A DNA stretch of 7,777 nucleotides from Mucilaginibacter sp. GTDB taxonomy: Bacteria; Bacteroidota; Bacteroidia; Sphingobacteriales; Sphingobacteriaceae. The notes below the pieces were generated by a model. It worked only from the letters and a program-made list of their open reading frames with translations. It ran no database searches and was not told the DNA's origin. The stretch lies in assembly GCA_014376655.1 (NCBI GenBank), contig JACMRC010000180.1, forward strand, positions 1 through 7,777. The letters are read 5' to 3'. A program made the position numbers and the translations under genes. Positions within the stretch are counted from its first letter, which is position 1, and each line of letters starts with the position of its first letter. Below are positions 1-6,953 of this stretch, one piece after another.

Positions 1-451
1 AATTGATATTGACGCAGATCAGCTGAGAGTTCATCAAGCCGCCGGCTGTGTTCTCATCATAACTCATCAAGGCGCGGATGCTGCTGGCATCTTCCTGATC
101 TATATCTTTTAAGATCTCGTGTTGCTCGTGCTCTTCCAGTTGCGAGATGATGTCGGAGGCATCGTCATAGTCCAACTCCTCCACAATCTCCGACCGTTTT
201 TCAGGATCAAGGTTGATCAATAACTCACCGGGATGATGCTCCTCATCCATTTCGGCAATAACATCTGATGCTATATCCGTAGGCAGGATATTGATGATTC
301 GCTCCTTATCCTCTTGGGCAAGCTTCTCGAATAATATGGCAATCTCCGACGCATGATACTCCTTCAGAACTATCTCTAATTCAGCATCATCGCCCTCAAG
401 CGCGGTCTTAATGCGGAGGAGGTCGGTTTTATCTATTTCAAAAGATTGCAT
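1..451 (-). CDS. mgtE: MgtE magnesium transporter, N-terminal part (cut by left window edge)
   Basis: Translating the minus strand from the ATG at 451 gives 150 uninterrupted codons that run off the left edge. The protein begins MQSFEIDKTDLLRIK and has the repeated short helices of the MgtE N-terminal domain (about residues 10-130), including FEKLAQEDKERIINILP near 41-57. It then enters the first CBS domain at TAGGLMNSQLICVN (135-148), the family hallmark at this junction. MgtE is a homodimeric inner-membrane Mg2+ channel. In characterised members the cytosolic N and CBS domains bind Mg2+ through acidic residues and close the pore when Mg2+ is high. This domain is strongly acidic, as expected. 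The transmembrane part lies outside the window. A stop codon sits five codons upstream in frame, which supports this start. It follows the yigZ-like gene by 66 bases on the same strand, so co-transcription is likely but not proven. Confidence 0.93.
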   Translation of the reverse strand, partial: MQSFEIDKTDLLRIKTALEGDDAELEIVLKEYHASEIAILFEKLAQEDKERIINILPTDIASDVIAEMDEEHHPGELLINLDPEKRSEIVEELDYDDASDIISQLEEHEQHEILKDIDQEDASSIRALMSYDENTAGGLMNSQLICVNIN

Positions 452-517
452 ATCCCGACTAAATTAGGCATTTATGCTTGTAAACGGGGAATAAAAAGGC
501 AGATTGTTAGATCAGGT

Positions 518-1132
518 CTAAATACTGCGATCGTAATTAAACTTAACCCCGCTTACCTTTTGCAATTTATCCAACACCATATTCACCTGCATTTTACGAA
601 TAGATACCTGTATACTACAATCATTATCAAATTGCTGGTTAAGGATGGTTAGGTCGGCATCTTTAATTAAGCGCATTACGTCATTCATTTGCAGGTAATC
701 AAAGCTGATGGTGTAAACGTCGTTTACCGTTTTCTCAATTACTACAGCGTGGGCCAGCGCTTCTTCGGTGGCCATTTTATAGGCATTGATAAGGCCGGGA
801 ACACCCAACAACGTCCCGCCAAAATAACGGACAATCACAACCAATATATTAGTAAGATCTTTTGAAAGGAGGATATTTAAAATCGGCCTGCCTGCCGTGC
901 CTGATGGTTCGCCGTCATCATTCAGCTTAAACACGGCGCGGTCGGCAGTTAAACGCATGGCCCAGCAATGATGATTAGCTTTTGGGTGTTCGGACTTTAA
1001 AGAAGCTACCAAACCTTTTATTTCAGTCTCAGAAGTTATAGGATATACATACGCCAGGAACTTGCTGCCACGATCTCGGAAGATGCCTTCGGATGGATGT
1101 TCTATGGTACGGTAGGTGTCGTCGAAAAGCAT
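518..1132 (-). CDS. yigZ: YigZ/IMPACT family protein
   Basis: This 204-residue protein belongs to the IMPACT/YigZ family (UPF0029), and its length is typical. The N-terminal domain (about 15-125) carries SKF (23-25), HHCWA (54-58), the signature NDDGEPSGTAGRPIL (71-85) and VRYFGGTLLGVPGL (101-114). The C-terminal part (about 137-195) fits the DUF1949-type alpha/beta domain found in bacterial members. It is a soluble cytoplasmic protein with no signal or membrane segment. Eukaryotic IMPACT regulates the Gcn2 kinase through Gcn1. The bacterial role is not well settled, though a nucleic-acid or ribosome-associated role has been proposed, so no reaction is assigned here. The ATG at 1132 gives the expected start, MLFDDTYRTIEHPSEGIF. 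The gene lies 39-40 bases after the FUSC gene and 66 bases before mgtE, all on the minus strand. The product family is certain and the function is not. Confidence 0.93.
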   Translation of the reverse strand: MLFDDTYRTIEHPSEGIFRDRGSKFLAYVYPITSETEIKGLVASLKSEHPKANHHCWAMRLTADRAVFKLNDDGEPSGTAGRPILNILLSKDLTNILVVIVRYFGGTLLGVPGLINAYKMATEEALAHAVVIEKTVNDVYTISFDYLQMNDVMRLIKDADLTILNQQFDNDCSIQVSIRKMQVNMVLDKLQKVSGVKFNYDRSI

Positions 1133-1172
1133 GTTATATAACTCAGAATGACAATTACTTTTGTGTGTGTAC

Positions 1173-3305
1173 TTATTTCAATATCCCATCAGTAATCTTA
1201 GCAATATCATTACTAATCTTGCTAATAAACTCTAACTGCTCTTTTAATAATTTATCGGTTACAGTTGGAGTTTGCTCTTCGGTTGGTTCGGCTTTTTCGC
1301 CGGTGAATTCTTTACGCTCGCCGCCTAATTTTTTGCTGGTTTCGTTGAGTACGTTAATGCTTTTCTTTACCAATTTTAAAATATCGGGCGTGGTTTTATG
1401 CATGCCTTTCAGGGTGATCTCCTGGGCGACTGTTGCCGTGTAGGACGACAGGATATGGTTAAGCACCACAAATTTATGGATGTCTTTAATGTTACGCTGT
1501 TTGCTTTTAGGCTCGGAGGTCATCCGCTCGAAAGCCGCAGATAAGTTGGCCGATTTTACGTAGACTTCCTTACGTGCCAGTTTATATTCTGTAAGCGTAA
1601 CGGGCTTGCCGGTTATGGTTTTGGCTATGCGTACCAGGTAATTTACATTGCTGTAAATCACATCGGCGAGGCTTGTTTTAATTTGCTCGAACTCCCAGGT
1701 AGGGAAGATCAAATAGCTGGCGATGAACGCAATGCTAGAACCTATTACGGTATCTATTATCCGTTCCTCCACAATATCTAAGTGCCCAATTTTCAGGAAC
1801 TTAAATAGTATCAGCACGTATGGCGTCATAAATATAACACTCACCACGTAGTTAAGCCGCTGGAAGCTGTAGGTGCCCAGCATAAATATCAGCATCAACG
1901 TAAATTGCACATTGGTGTTGGGGATAAATAATAAGATGGCTATACCAATCACACCGCCGGATATAGTACCAATTAAACGCTGGTAATTACGCTGTTTTGA
2001 TAAGCTGAAACCTGGTTTTAGTATCACTATAATAGTCAGCAATACCCAATAACTATGATGCCCCAATGCAAATGCTTTAGCTACCGTAAACCCAACCAAA
2101 CAAACCAAACATACCCTTAAAGCATGCTTAAAAGCCGCAGAATCAAACGTGAAATTGTCGAAGAACACATGCGGCTCGTAATCCTGGTGGGTTACAAATT
2201 TTGATACATCTACATCGCTGCTATCCGTTAGCAGTATTTTTGACGAGTTTGAGTTATAGTAGTTAAATATGTTCTCTATCTCCTTATTCAGATCGCGCAG
2301 GTTTATCAATATCTTTTTTAATACCAGGTTGCTGGTTTCATGAGCATTGCCAATGGCATCAATCCGTAGCTTAAGTTGTTCCAAAGTCGGGTTAAAATCA
2401 ACTAACTGTTTGTAGCGCGTATTTGATAATATGGCGTAGCCGATATTCTCTAACTCATTAGCCATTTGGTGTACAAAATGTCCTATCTCAGTTAAAATTC
2501 CGGTGTCTTTAAACTTGTCGCGGATCTGCTCGTAGTCATAATGCGTAGCCATTATCTGCTCAAACATATCCACCAGATCAACAAAAGTCAACACCAAAAT
2601 CCGGCTGGCGTTGGTCGACTCGCGGGCCATAACACGGCTTTTAAAAAGCAGCTCGCGCACTGCGTCCTGGTGCTGGCTTACATGGATCTGTTGCGATACC
2701 AGCTTATGATAATTGTCATCGATATCTGTATCAGGTAGGTAAAAATCAGCTTTAATCCGTAGGAATTTAACAATATCAGCTACATTCTCGCCCAATGCCT
2801 GCTGCGCTGCACGATAGGGGCGGATGCCGAAGAAAAGAATGCTAAACAACATATACCAAACGCCCCCGGCCAATATTTGCAGGCTATAGATTAATACATC
2901 ATTTGGTGCTAACTCCTTGTCCATCATAAATATCATGATGAGTAAGGCCGAGGTACCAACCGATGCAGCACGATTGCCATACACAATAAACATGGAGAAC
3001 AGGAAGGAAAACACCGTAACCTCTAACCCTAAAGTATACACGTTTACGCGTGCGAAACCGGTTGTTACGGCAACAATAAACAGGCATAAATTACCCATAG
3101 CCATGCCATTACGTTTATGCACCACCGGGCCTGGGTTATCAATTACGCAAATACAAAGCGCACCTAATGATAGGGTAATGCCGAGGTCAAATTCGCCAAA
3201 TTGAAGGAATACAATGGTTGGTAGTAAAATGCCCAACGAAATGCGCAGCCCGTCAGAAAAATACTGGCTGAAAAAGAAGCTTTTTATTTCTTTGGTCTGG
3301 ATCAT
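1173..3305 (-). CDS. FUSC/YccS-family inner-membrane protein, putative efflux transporter
   Basis: This 710-residue protein has the duplicated layout of the YccS/YhfK and aromatic-acid exporter (FUSC) superfamily. A first membrane block spans about residues 18-162. A long soluble stretch rich in helices (about 165-390) follows. A second membrane block (about 392-535) contains the FUSC signature HHSYWVLLTIIVILKPGF (416-433) and then the basic SKQRNYQRLIGTISGG (436-451). A hydrophilic C-terminal tail of about 170 residues ends the protein. Related proteins are thought to export aromatic or other organic compounds, but the substrate of this subgroup is unknown. The frame extends upstream to a TTG at 3368 (21 more codons). 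I prefer the ATG at 3305 because the conserved family start, a charged EIKSFF segment leading into YFSDGLRISLG, begins right after it. Neither start has a clear ribosome binding site. It is the first gene of the minus-strand cluster and is divergent from ppc. Confidence 0.9.
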   Translation of the reverse strand: MIQTKEIKSFFFSQYFSDGLRISLGILLPTIVFLQFGEFDLGITLSLGALCICVIDNPGPVVHKRNGMAMGNLCLFIVAVTTGFARVNVYTLGLEVTVFSFLFSMFIVYGNRAASVGTSALLIMIFMMDKELAPNDVLIYSLQILAGGVWYMLFSILFFGIRPYRAAQQALGENVADIVKFLRIKADFYLPDTDIDDNYHKLVSQQIHVSQHQDAVRELLFKSRVMARESTNASRILVLTFVDLVDMFEQIMATHYDYEQIRDKFKDTGILTEIGHFVHQMANELENIGYAILSNTRYKQLVDFNPTLEQLKLRIDAIGNAHETSNLVLKKILINLRDLNKEIENIFNYYNSNSSKILLTDSSDVDVSKFVTHQDYEPHVFFDNFTFDSAAFKHALRVCLVCLVGFTVAKAFALGHHSYWVLLTIIVILKPGFSLSKQRNYQRLIGTISGGVIGIAILLFIPNTNVQFTLMLIFMLGTYSFQRLNYVVSVIFMTPYVLILFKFLKIGHLDIVEERIIDTVIGSSIAFIASYLIFPTWEFEQIKTSLADVIYSNVNYLVRIAKTITGKPVTLTEYKLARKEVYVKSANLSAAFERMTSEPKSKQRNIKDIHKFVVLNHILSSYTATVAQEITLKGMHKTTPDILKLVKKSINVLNETSKKLGGERKEFTGEKAEPTEEQTPTVTDKLLKEQLEFISKISNDIAKITDGILK

Positions 3306-3510
3306 CGCGCAGCAAATCTCGGAAAAAAGGCTGATATATGAATTTGCAAAAATCTCATCATAGCGCAATTTTTATAATCAATATTAGTGGCAATGCGTAT
3401 TATTTTTAATAATTATATAATTTTTAATGATTTTAGTTTAAATTCACAACGTTTTTAGTTTATCTATAGAACTAGCCTACATTTTACATTTTTATTTATC
3501 TGCTACCAAT
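3306..3510. promoter_or_regulatory. Divergent AT-rich intergenic region between FUSC gene and ppc
   Basis: The 205 bases between the chosen FUSC start and the ppc start are AT-rich, especially 3369-3500, and must hold the promoters for both divergent genes. I found no good match to the Bacteroidetes -7 consensus TAnnTTTG on either strand, so no individual promoter is placed. No strong inverted repeat or known riboswitch core is visible. If the TTG at 3368 were the true FUSC start, the region would shrink to about 142 bases. The promoter role is inferred from gene orientation only. Confidence 0.5.
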
Positions 3511-6096
3511 ATGTCCTCTACGTTAAAACTCAGTCAAAGAGAAACCGCTTTTAATAATGAAGTTGTTACCCGCTTTGAGTTATATAACAGCTTGTTTCAA
3601 ACGCTGCCATTTTACCAGGTTAAAGAAATAGGTATCCTGTTACCATTTTTTAGCTCGCATTGCGACAAGGGGGCTGTAAAAGAGGAATCTCCTACGGAGA
3701 TTATTGAATCATTCTTTGCTAAATATGTACCGGATATTGACCATCGCGAGCAGCTTAACCGTATGTTCAGGTTCATACAATATATAGAGCGCCAGGTTGT
3801 TTTGTTTGATGCTATTGAGGATTCATCATTCAGCAAAATAGGCAGGGCCGATGATGTGGGTACGCTAACCGGCTTGCTACAATCTGCCGCCAACAGCGAT
3901 GTGGTACGCCAAAGTATCAGCGAGAAGCTAAAAGATTTTTCATTACGATTGGTACTTACCGCACACCCAACACAGTTTTACCCGGGCACGGTATTAGGTA
4001 TCATGACCGATTTAATTGAAGCGTTAAAAACTAACGATATAAGTAGTATAGACGCGCTATTACAGCAATTGGGTAAAACGCCGTTCTTTAATAAAAAGGC
4101 ACCCACACCAGTTGATGAGGCGGTGAGTTTGGTTTGGTTTTTAGAACATACTTTTTACCATGCTGTAACAAGTATCCAGGCTAAATTGGAAGAAGAATTT
4201 GATATTGACGAGAACCGTGCGAATCAAATGTTAGAACTCGGCTTTTGGCCGGGCGGCGACCGCGATGGCAATCCTAACGTTAACACTAAAACCACGTATG
4301 ACGTGGCTTGCTTGTTAAGGCAGATCATTTTCCGTTGTTACTACCGTGATTTTAGGGTGTTAAAACGCCGCATAACTTTTAGGGGGATTGAAAAGAACAT
4401 GGCATCGTTAGAAGCTATGCTTTATGAAAATGCCTTTAACAAACATCAGCATAACGCCAAAGATTTGCAGGCCGAATTGTTGGAACAGTTGGGGGCTATC
4501 CGCGAGACATTAATTACCAGCCACGACAGTTTATTTGTAAATATAGTTGAGGACCTTATCCGTAAGGTGCGTTTGTTCGGTTGCTTTTTTGCTACGCTGG
4601 ATATAAGGCAGGATAGCCGCATTTTGCGCAATGTATTTAATTATTGTACCGATAAAGGTATAGCAACCGGCCTACCGGCCAACTATGAAGAACTGAGCGA
4701 AGAAAAAAAAATAGCTGCCATAACCTTTAACGAGCTTAACTTTTTAAGCCCTGAGGATGCAGACGATATTACTTTGGATACCCTGAACACCATTATGCTG
4801 ATGAAACACATTCAGCATACTAATGGGCAAAAAGGGTGTCAGCGTTTTATTATAAGTAACTGCCAGCAGGCATCGGATATTTTACAACTGATAAACCTGT
4901 TTTTATGGAGCGGCTGGAAAGCAGATGACCTTACAGTAGATTTTATGCCATTATTTGAAACAGTAAACGACTTACAAGTTGCTGCTGATGTAATGGAAAA
5001 ACTATATACACATCCATTCTACGCAGCGCATTTAAAAAGGCGCGGTAATGCACAAAGCATCATGTTGGGTTTTTCTGATAGTACCAAAGATGGCGGTTAT
5101 TTAATGGCTAACTGGTCTATTTATAAAGCTAAGGTTGAGTTAACAGCCATGGCACGTAAATACGATATTGATTTGGCATTTTTTGATGGCCGTGGCGGCC
5201 CGCCGGCACGTGGTGGTGGTAAAACACACCGTTTTTACGCATCAATGGGTAATGAAATAGCTAACGAGCACATCCAGTTAACAATACAAGGGCAAACCGT
5301 AAGTTCACAATACGGATCGATAGAAACTGCCCGCTTTAATATGGAGCAGTTAATAAATGCCGGGGTAACGTCAGCATTAAACCCGGATAGCAGTGATTTA
5401 CTAAGCACACAGCAAAAGTCATTGATAACTGATATGGCCGATGCCAGCCACGAGTTGTTTTTAGCGCTGCGTAAGCATCCATTATTTGTAGAGTACCTGG
5501 AGAAATTTAGCCCGTTAAAATTATTGTCTAAGATAAATATCAGCAGCAGGCCGACTAAGCGTAATGCGAGTGCTCCGTTAAAATTGGAGGATTTACGTGC
5601 TATTAGCTTTGTAACATCATGGAGCCAGTTAAAGCAAAGTATCCCCGGGTTTTATGGGGTAGGTACGGCTTTAAAGAAGATGCAGGATGAAGGTAAATGG
5701 GGAGAGGTGGAGCAGCTATACGATACATCGGGTTTCTTTAAAACGATGCTGGATAACTGTATCATGTCCATGTCTAAATCTGATTTTAGGGTAACGGCTT
5801 ATTTGGAAAAAGACGAAAAATTTGGCGCGTTCTGGAAACAGCTTAAAGATGAATTTGAGTTAACTAAATCGTTATTATTAAAATTAACCGGCACAGAAGT
5901 ATTAATGCAGGATTCGCCGGTTGACAGGCGTTCTATCGGTATCCGCGAAAAAATTGTATTGCCGCTGGTTATTATGCAGCATTATGCTTTAAACTGCTTA
6001 AACCATACAAACGATAAAGAATTAATAGAGATCTACGATAAATTGGTTATCCGTACTGTATATGGTATTGTAAATGCTGGGCGAAATTTAGCATAA
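3511..6096 (+). CDS. ppc: Phosphoenolpyruvate carboxylase
   Basis: This cytoplasmic enzyme (EC 4.1.1.31) carboxylates phosphoenolpyruvate with bicarbonate to give oxaloacetate, refilling the TCA cycle. The 861 residues match the family's usual size (E. coli 883). Motifs in order are LTAHPTQ (149-155, catalytic His152), GGDRDGNPN (248-256), LDIRQDS (363-369), FETVNDL (482-488, metal ligand Glu483), GFSDSTKDGG (520-529, with Asp523 and Lys526), the glycine loop DGRGGPPARGGG (559-570), ISSRPTKR (677-684) and a C-terminal GRNLA. By motif alignment, Arg567, Lys756 and Asn859 correspond to E. coli Arg587, Lys773 and Asn881, which bind the inhibitor aspartate. Feedback inhibition is therefore plausible. 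Compared with E. coli, HPTE is HPTQ, the glycine loop differs, and the end is RNLA instead of RNTG. I read these as Bacteroidetes variants. The ATG at 3511 starts MSSTLKLSQRE. The gene appears monocistronic, with a palindromic element 11 bases after its stop. Confidence 0.97.
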   Translation: MSSTLKLSQRETAFNNEVVTRFELYNSLFQTLPFYQVKEIGILLPFFSSHCDKGAVKEESPTEIIESFFAKYVPDIDHREQLNRMFRFIQYIERQVVLFDAIEDSSFSKIGRADDVGTLTGLLQSAANSDVVRQSISEKLKDFSLRLVLTAHPTQFYPGTVLGIMTDLIEALKTNDISSIDALLQQLGKTPFFNKKAPTPVDEAVSLVWFLEHTFYHAVTSIQAKLEEEFDIDENRANQMLELGFWPGGDRDGNPNVNTKTTYDVACLLRQIIFRCYYRDFRVLKRRITFRGIEKNMASLEAMLYENAFNKHQHNAKDLQAELLEQLGAIRETLITSHDSLFVNIVEDLIRKVRLFGCFFATLDIRQDSRILRNVFNYCTDKGIATGLPANYEELSEEKKIAAITFNELNFLSPEDADDITLDTLNTIMLMKHIQHTNGQKGCQRFIISNCQQASDILQLINLFLWSGWKADDLTVDFMPLFETVNDLQVAADVMEKLYTHPFYAAHLKRRGNAQSIMLGFSDSTKDGGYLMANWSIYKAKVELTAMARKYDIDLAFFDGRGGPPARGGGKTHRFYASMGNEIANEHIQLTIQGQTVSSQYGSIETARFNMEQLINAGVTSALNPDSSDLLSTQQKSLITDMADASHELFLALRKHPLFVEYLEKFSPLKLLSKINISSRPTKRNASAPLKLEDLRAISFVTSWSQLKQSIPGFYGVGTALKKMQDEGKWGEVEQLYDTSGFFKTMLDNCIMSMSKSDFRVTAYLEKDEKFGAFWKQLKDEFELTKSLLLKLTGTEVLMQDSPVDRRSIGIREKIVLPLVIMQHYALNCLNHTNDKELIEIYDKLVIRTVYGIVNAGRNLA

Positions 6097-6107
6097 ACAC
6101 CTCTTTA

Positions 6108-6199
6108 TGTCATTGCGAACGTAGTGTGGCAATCGCAAGAAGAAAAGCGTAGACTTCGCAGCGTGCGATTGCCGCGCTCGTACCTCGCTCGCAATGACA
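6108..6199. repeat. Nested inverted-repeat element (REPIN-like palindromic repeat)
   Basis: The ends of this 92-base stretch are inverted copies. TGTCATTGCGA (6108-6118) pairs with its complement ending at 6199, and GGCAATCGCA (6128-6137) pairs with TGCGATTGCC (6164-6173). Each arm is also a small palindrome of its own, with ATTGC at 6112-6116 facing GCAAT at 6129-6133, and ATTGC at 6168-6172 facing GCAAT at 6191-6195. A 26-base core (6138-6163) separates the arms. Two short palindromes in opposite orientation make up the architecture of a REP doublet (REPIN) or a miniature palindromic repeat. GTCATTGCGA-type intergenic repeats are common in several bacterial genomes. It lies 11 bases after the ppc stop and could fold in mRNA to protect or end the ppc transcript. 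It lacks a following T-run, so it is not a classical intrinsic terminator. Multiplicity in the genome cannot be seen here. Confidence 0.75.
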
Positions 6200-6255
6200 A
6201 ATAACCGCAATAAAAAAATTCTACTATTAATTAAATATTTTAAACCTCTTTGAGT

Positions 6256-6263
6256 TATATTTG
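6256..6263 (+). promoter_or_regulatory. Candidate Bacteroidetes -7 promoter box for the DUF4142 gene
   Basis: TATATTTG matches the Bacteroidetes primary-sigma -7 consensus TAnnTTTG exactly and lies 38 bases before the ATG at 6302. A transcript starting near 6270 would have a leader of about 30 bases. The expected -33 TTTG is not present at the right distance; only TTAA near 6231 is close. The assignment rests on the -7 box and its position. Confidence 0.5.
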
Positions 6264-6301
6264 TCTATACCAATAGATTAAACCTCAAAAACGGCTTTAG
6301 A

Positions 6302-6829
6302 ATGAAAAGATTGATTTGCTTCCTATGCGGGGTAGTGGTGTTATTTATTGCATCGTCATGTGTGGATAAAAGGCATGCCAAAAACTACAACCAGCTGATT
6401 GATGAAGGTAGCGTAACTTTTATACAACAAGGGCTGGAGGCAAGTCAAGCCGAAATAAATGCATCTAAGCTGGCCGTGGGGCGCTCTGGCAATTCACACC
6501 TGATCAGTTTTGCTTCAAAAGTAATAACAGACCATGCAGCTGCTGGTGATGAACTGGAAAAGATCGCAATAAATAACAAGGTCAGGGGTGGCGATTCGGT
6601 AAGCATAACCCACCAAAAAGCAATGGCCAATATGGCAACACTAAAGGGTGCTGATTTTGATAAAGCCTACATACAATTAATGGTTGCTGATCATCAAAAC
6701 GCGGTGAAACTGTATACAGTAGCAACAAACGATAGGATAGAAGACATACAGCGGTTTGCCCGCAAAACATTGCCGGTGTTAAAAATGCACCTGGATTCGG
6801 CCAATACTATTTATGTCGGATTAAAATAA
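6302..6829 (+). CDS. DUF4142 family lipoprotein
   Basis: This 175-residue protein starts with MKR and a hydrophobic stretch ending in the lipobox IASSC, with Cys20 as the likely lipidated residue. The mature protein would be anchored in an envelope membrane by signal peptidase II processing. Residues about 35-172 match DUF4142, which is predicted to form a ferritin-like helical bundle. The family pattern is visible in two halves: ITDHAAAGDELEKIA (75-89) with His78, then GADFDKAYIQLMVADHQNAV (116-135) with His131, then TLPVLKMHLDSA (156-167) with His163. These conserved His and acidic residues resemble metal-binding positions, but no activity is established for the family. DUF4142 proteins are often described as putative outer-membrane proteins and are frequent in Bacteroidetes and Proteobacteria. 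The ATG at 6302 places the signal sequence at the very N-terminus, which supports this start. It has its own candidate promoter and seems to be a single-gene unit. Confidence 0.9.
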   Translation: MKRLICFLCGVVVLFIASSCVDKRHAKNYNQLIDEGSVTFIQQGLEASQAEINASKLAVGRSGNSHLISFASKVITDHAAAGDELEKIAINNKVRGGDSVSITHQKAMANMATLKGADFDKAYIQLMVADHQNAVKLYTVATNDRIEDIQRFARKTLPVLKMHLDSANTIYVGLK

Positions 6830-6866
6830 TTTTAACTGTTGTTGCTTTCGTCGCGTTGAGAAGAGG

Positions 6867-6874
6867 TATGTTCG
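6867..6874 (+). promoter_or_regulatory. Weak candidate -7 box upstream of the fucosidase gene
   Basis: TATGTTCG differs at one position from the Bacteroidetes consensus TAnnTTTG and lies 79 bases before the fucosidase ATG. A TTTC at 6846-6849 sits 17 bases upstream as a poor -33 element. It would give a leader of roughly 70 bases containing the hairpin at 6894-6916. No better match was found in the 124-base gap, so this is a tentative placement. Confidence 0.22.
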
Positions 6875-6884
6875 GGATTTCGCT

Positions 6885-6916
6885 AAAAAAACCGCAATAT
6901 CCAATCAAGGTATTGC
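6885..6916 (-). terminator. Hairpin followed by T-run on the minus strand (possible intrinsic terminator)
   Basis: Read on the minus strand, GCAATACC (6916-6909) can pair with GGTATTGC-like sequence at 6902-6894, with one bulged base and a loop of about six. After the two G at 6893-6892 comes a run of seven T (6891-6885). That is the shape of a weak intrinsic terminator for minus-strand transcription. No minus-strand gene is visible to its right, and the stem is short and AT-containing. On the plus strand it would simply be a hairpin in the fucosidase leader. Confidence 0.3.
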
Positions 6917-6953
6917 AAAAACAATTACATTAGCTAAACCAATATCATCCTAA

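Noticed and set aside
511..520. Near-palindrome around ATCAGGTCT at the yigZ-like stop codon
   Set aside because: It is short, imperfect and not followed by a T-run, so it is not supported as a terminator or operator.
446..652. Plus-strand open frame of 68 codons
   Set aside because: It overlaps the mgtE start and the yigZ-like 3' end on the other strand, has no recognisable domain, and its composition is that of a reverse-complement shadow.
1142..1153. CTCAGAATGACA in the FUSC-yigZ gap; its complement TGTCATTCTGAG resembles the tip TGTCATTGCGA of the repeat at 6108-6199
   Set aside because: There is only one half, with no matching inverted partner nearby. Twelve bases with mismatches are too little to call a repeat remnant.
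1093..1443. Plus-strand open frame of 116 codons with hydrophobic, Ser-rich translation
   Set aside because: It lies mostly antisense to the C-terminal tail of the FUSC protein, which is well supported. The apparent membrane-like character comes from the reverse complement.
2917..3204. Plus-strand open frame of 95 codons
   Set aside because: It is entirely antisense to the first membrane block of the FUSC protein, and no family resemblance was seen.
6108..6199. Reading the inverted repeat as a simple intrinsic terminator of ppc
   Set aside because: No T-run follows the structure on either side. The nested two-palindrome layout with divergent centre fits a repeat element better.
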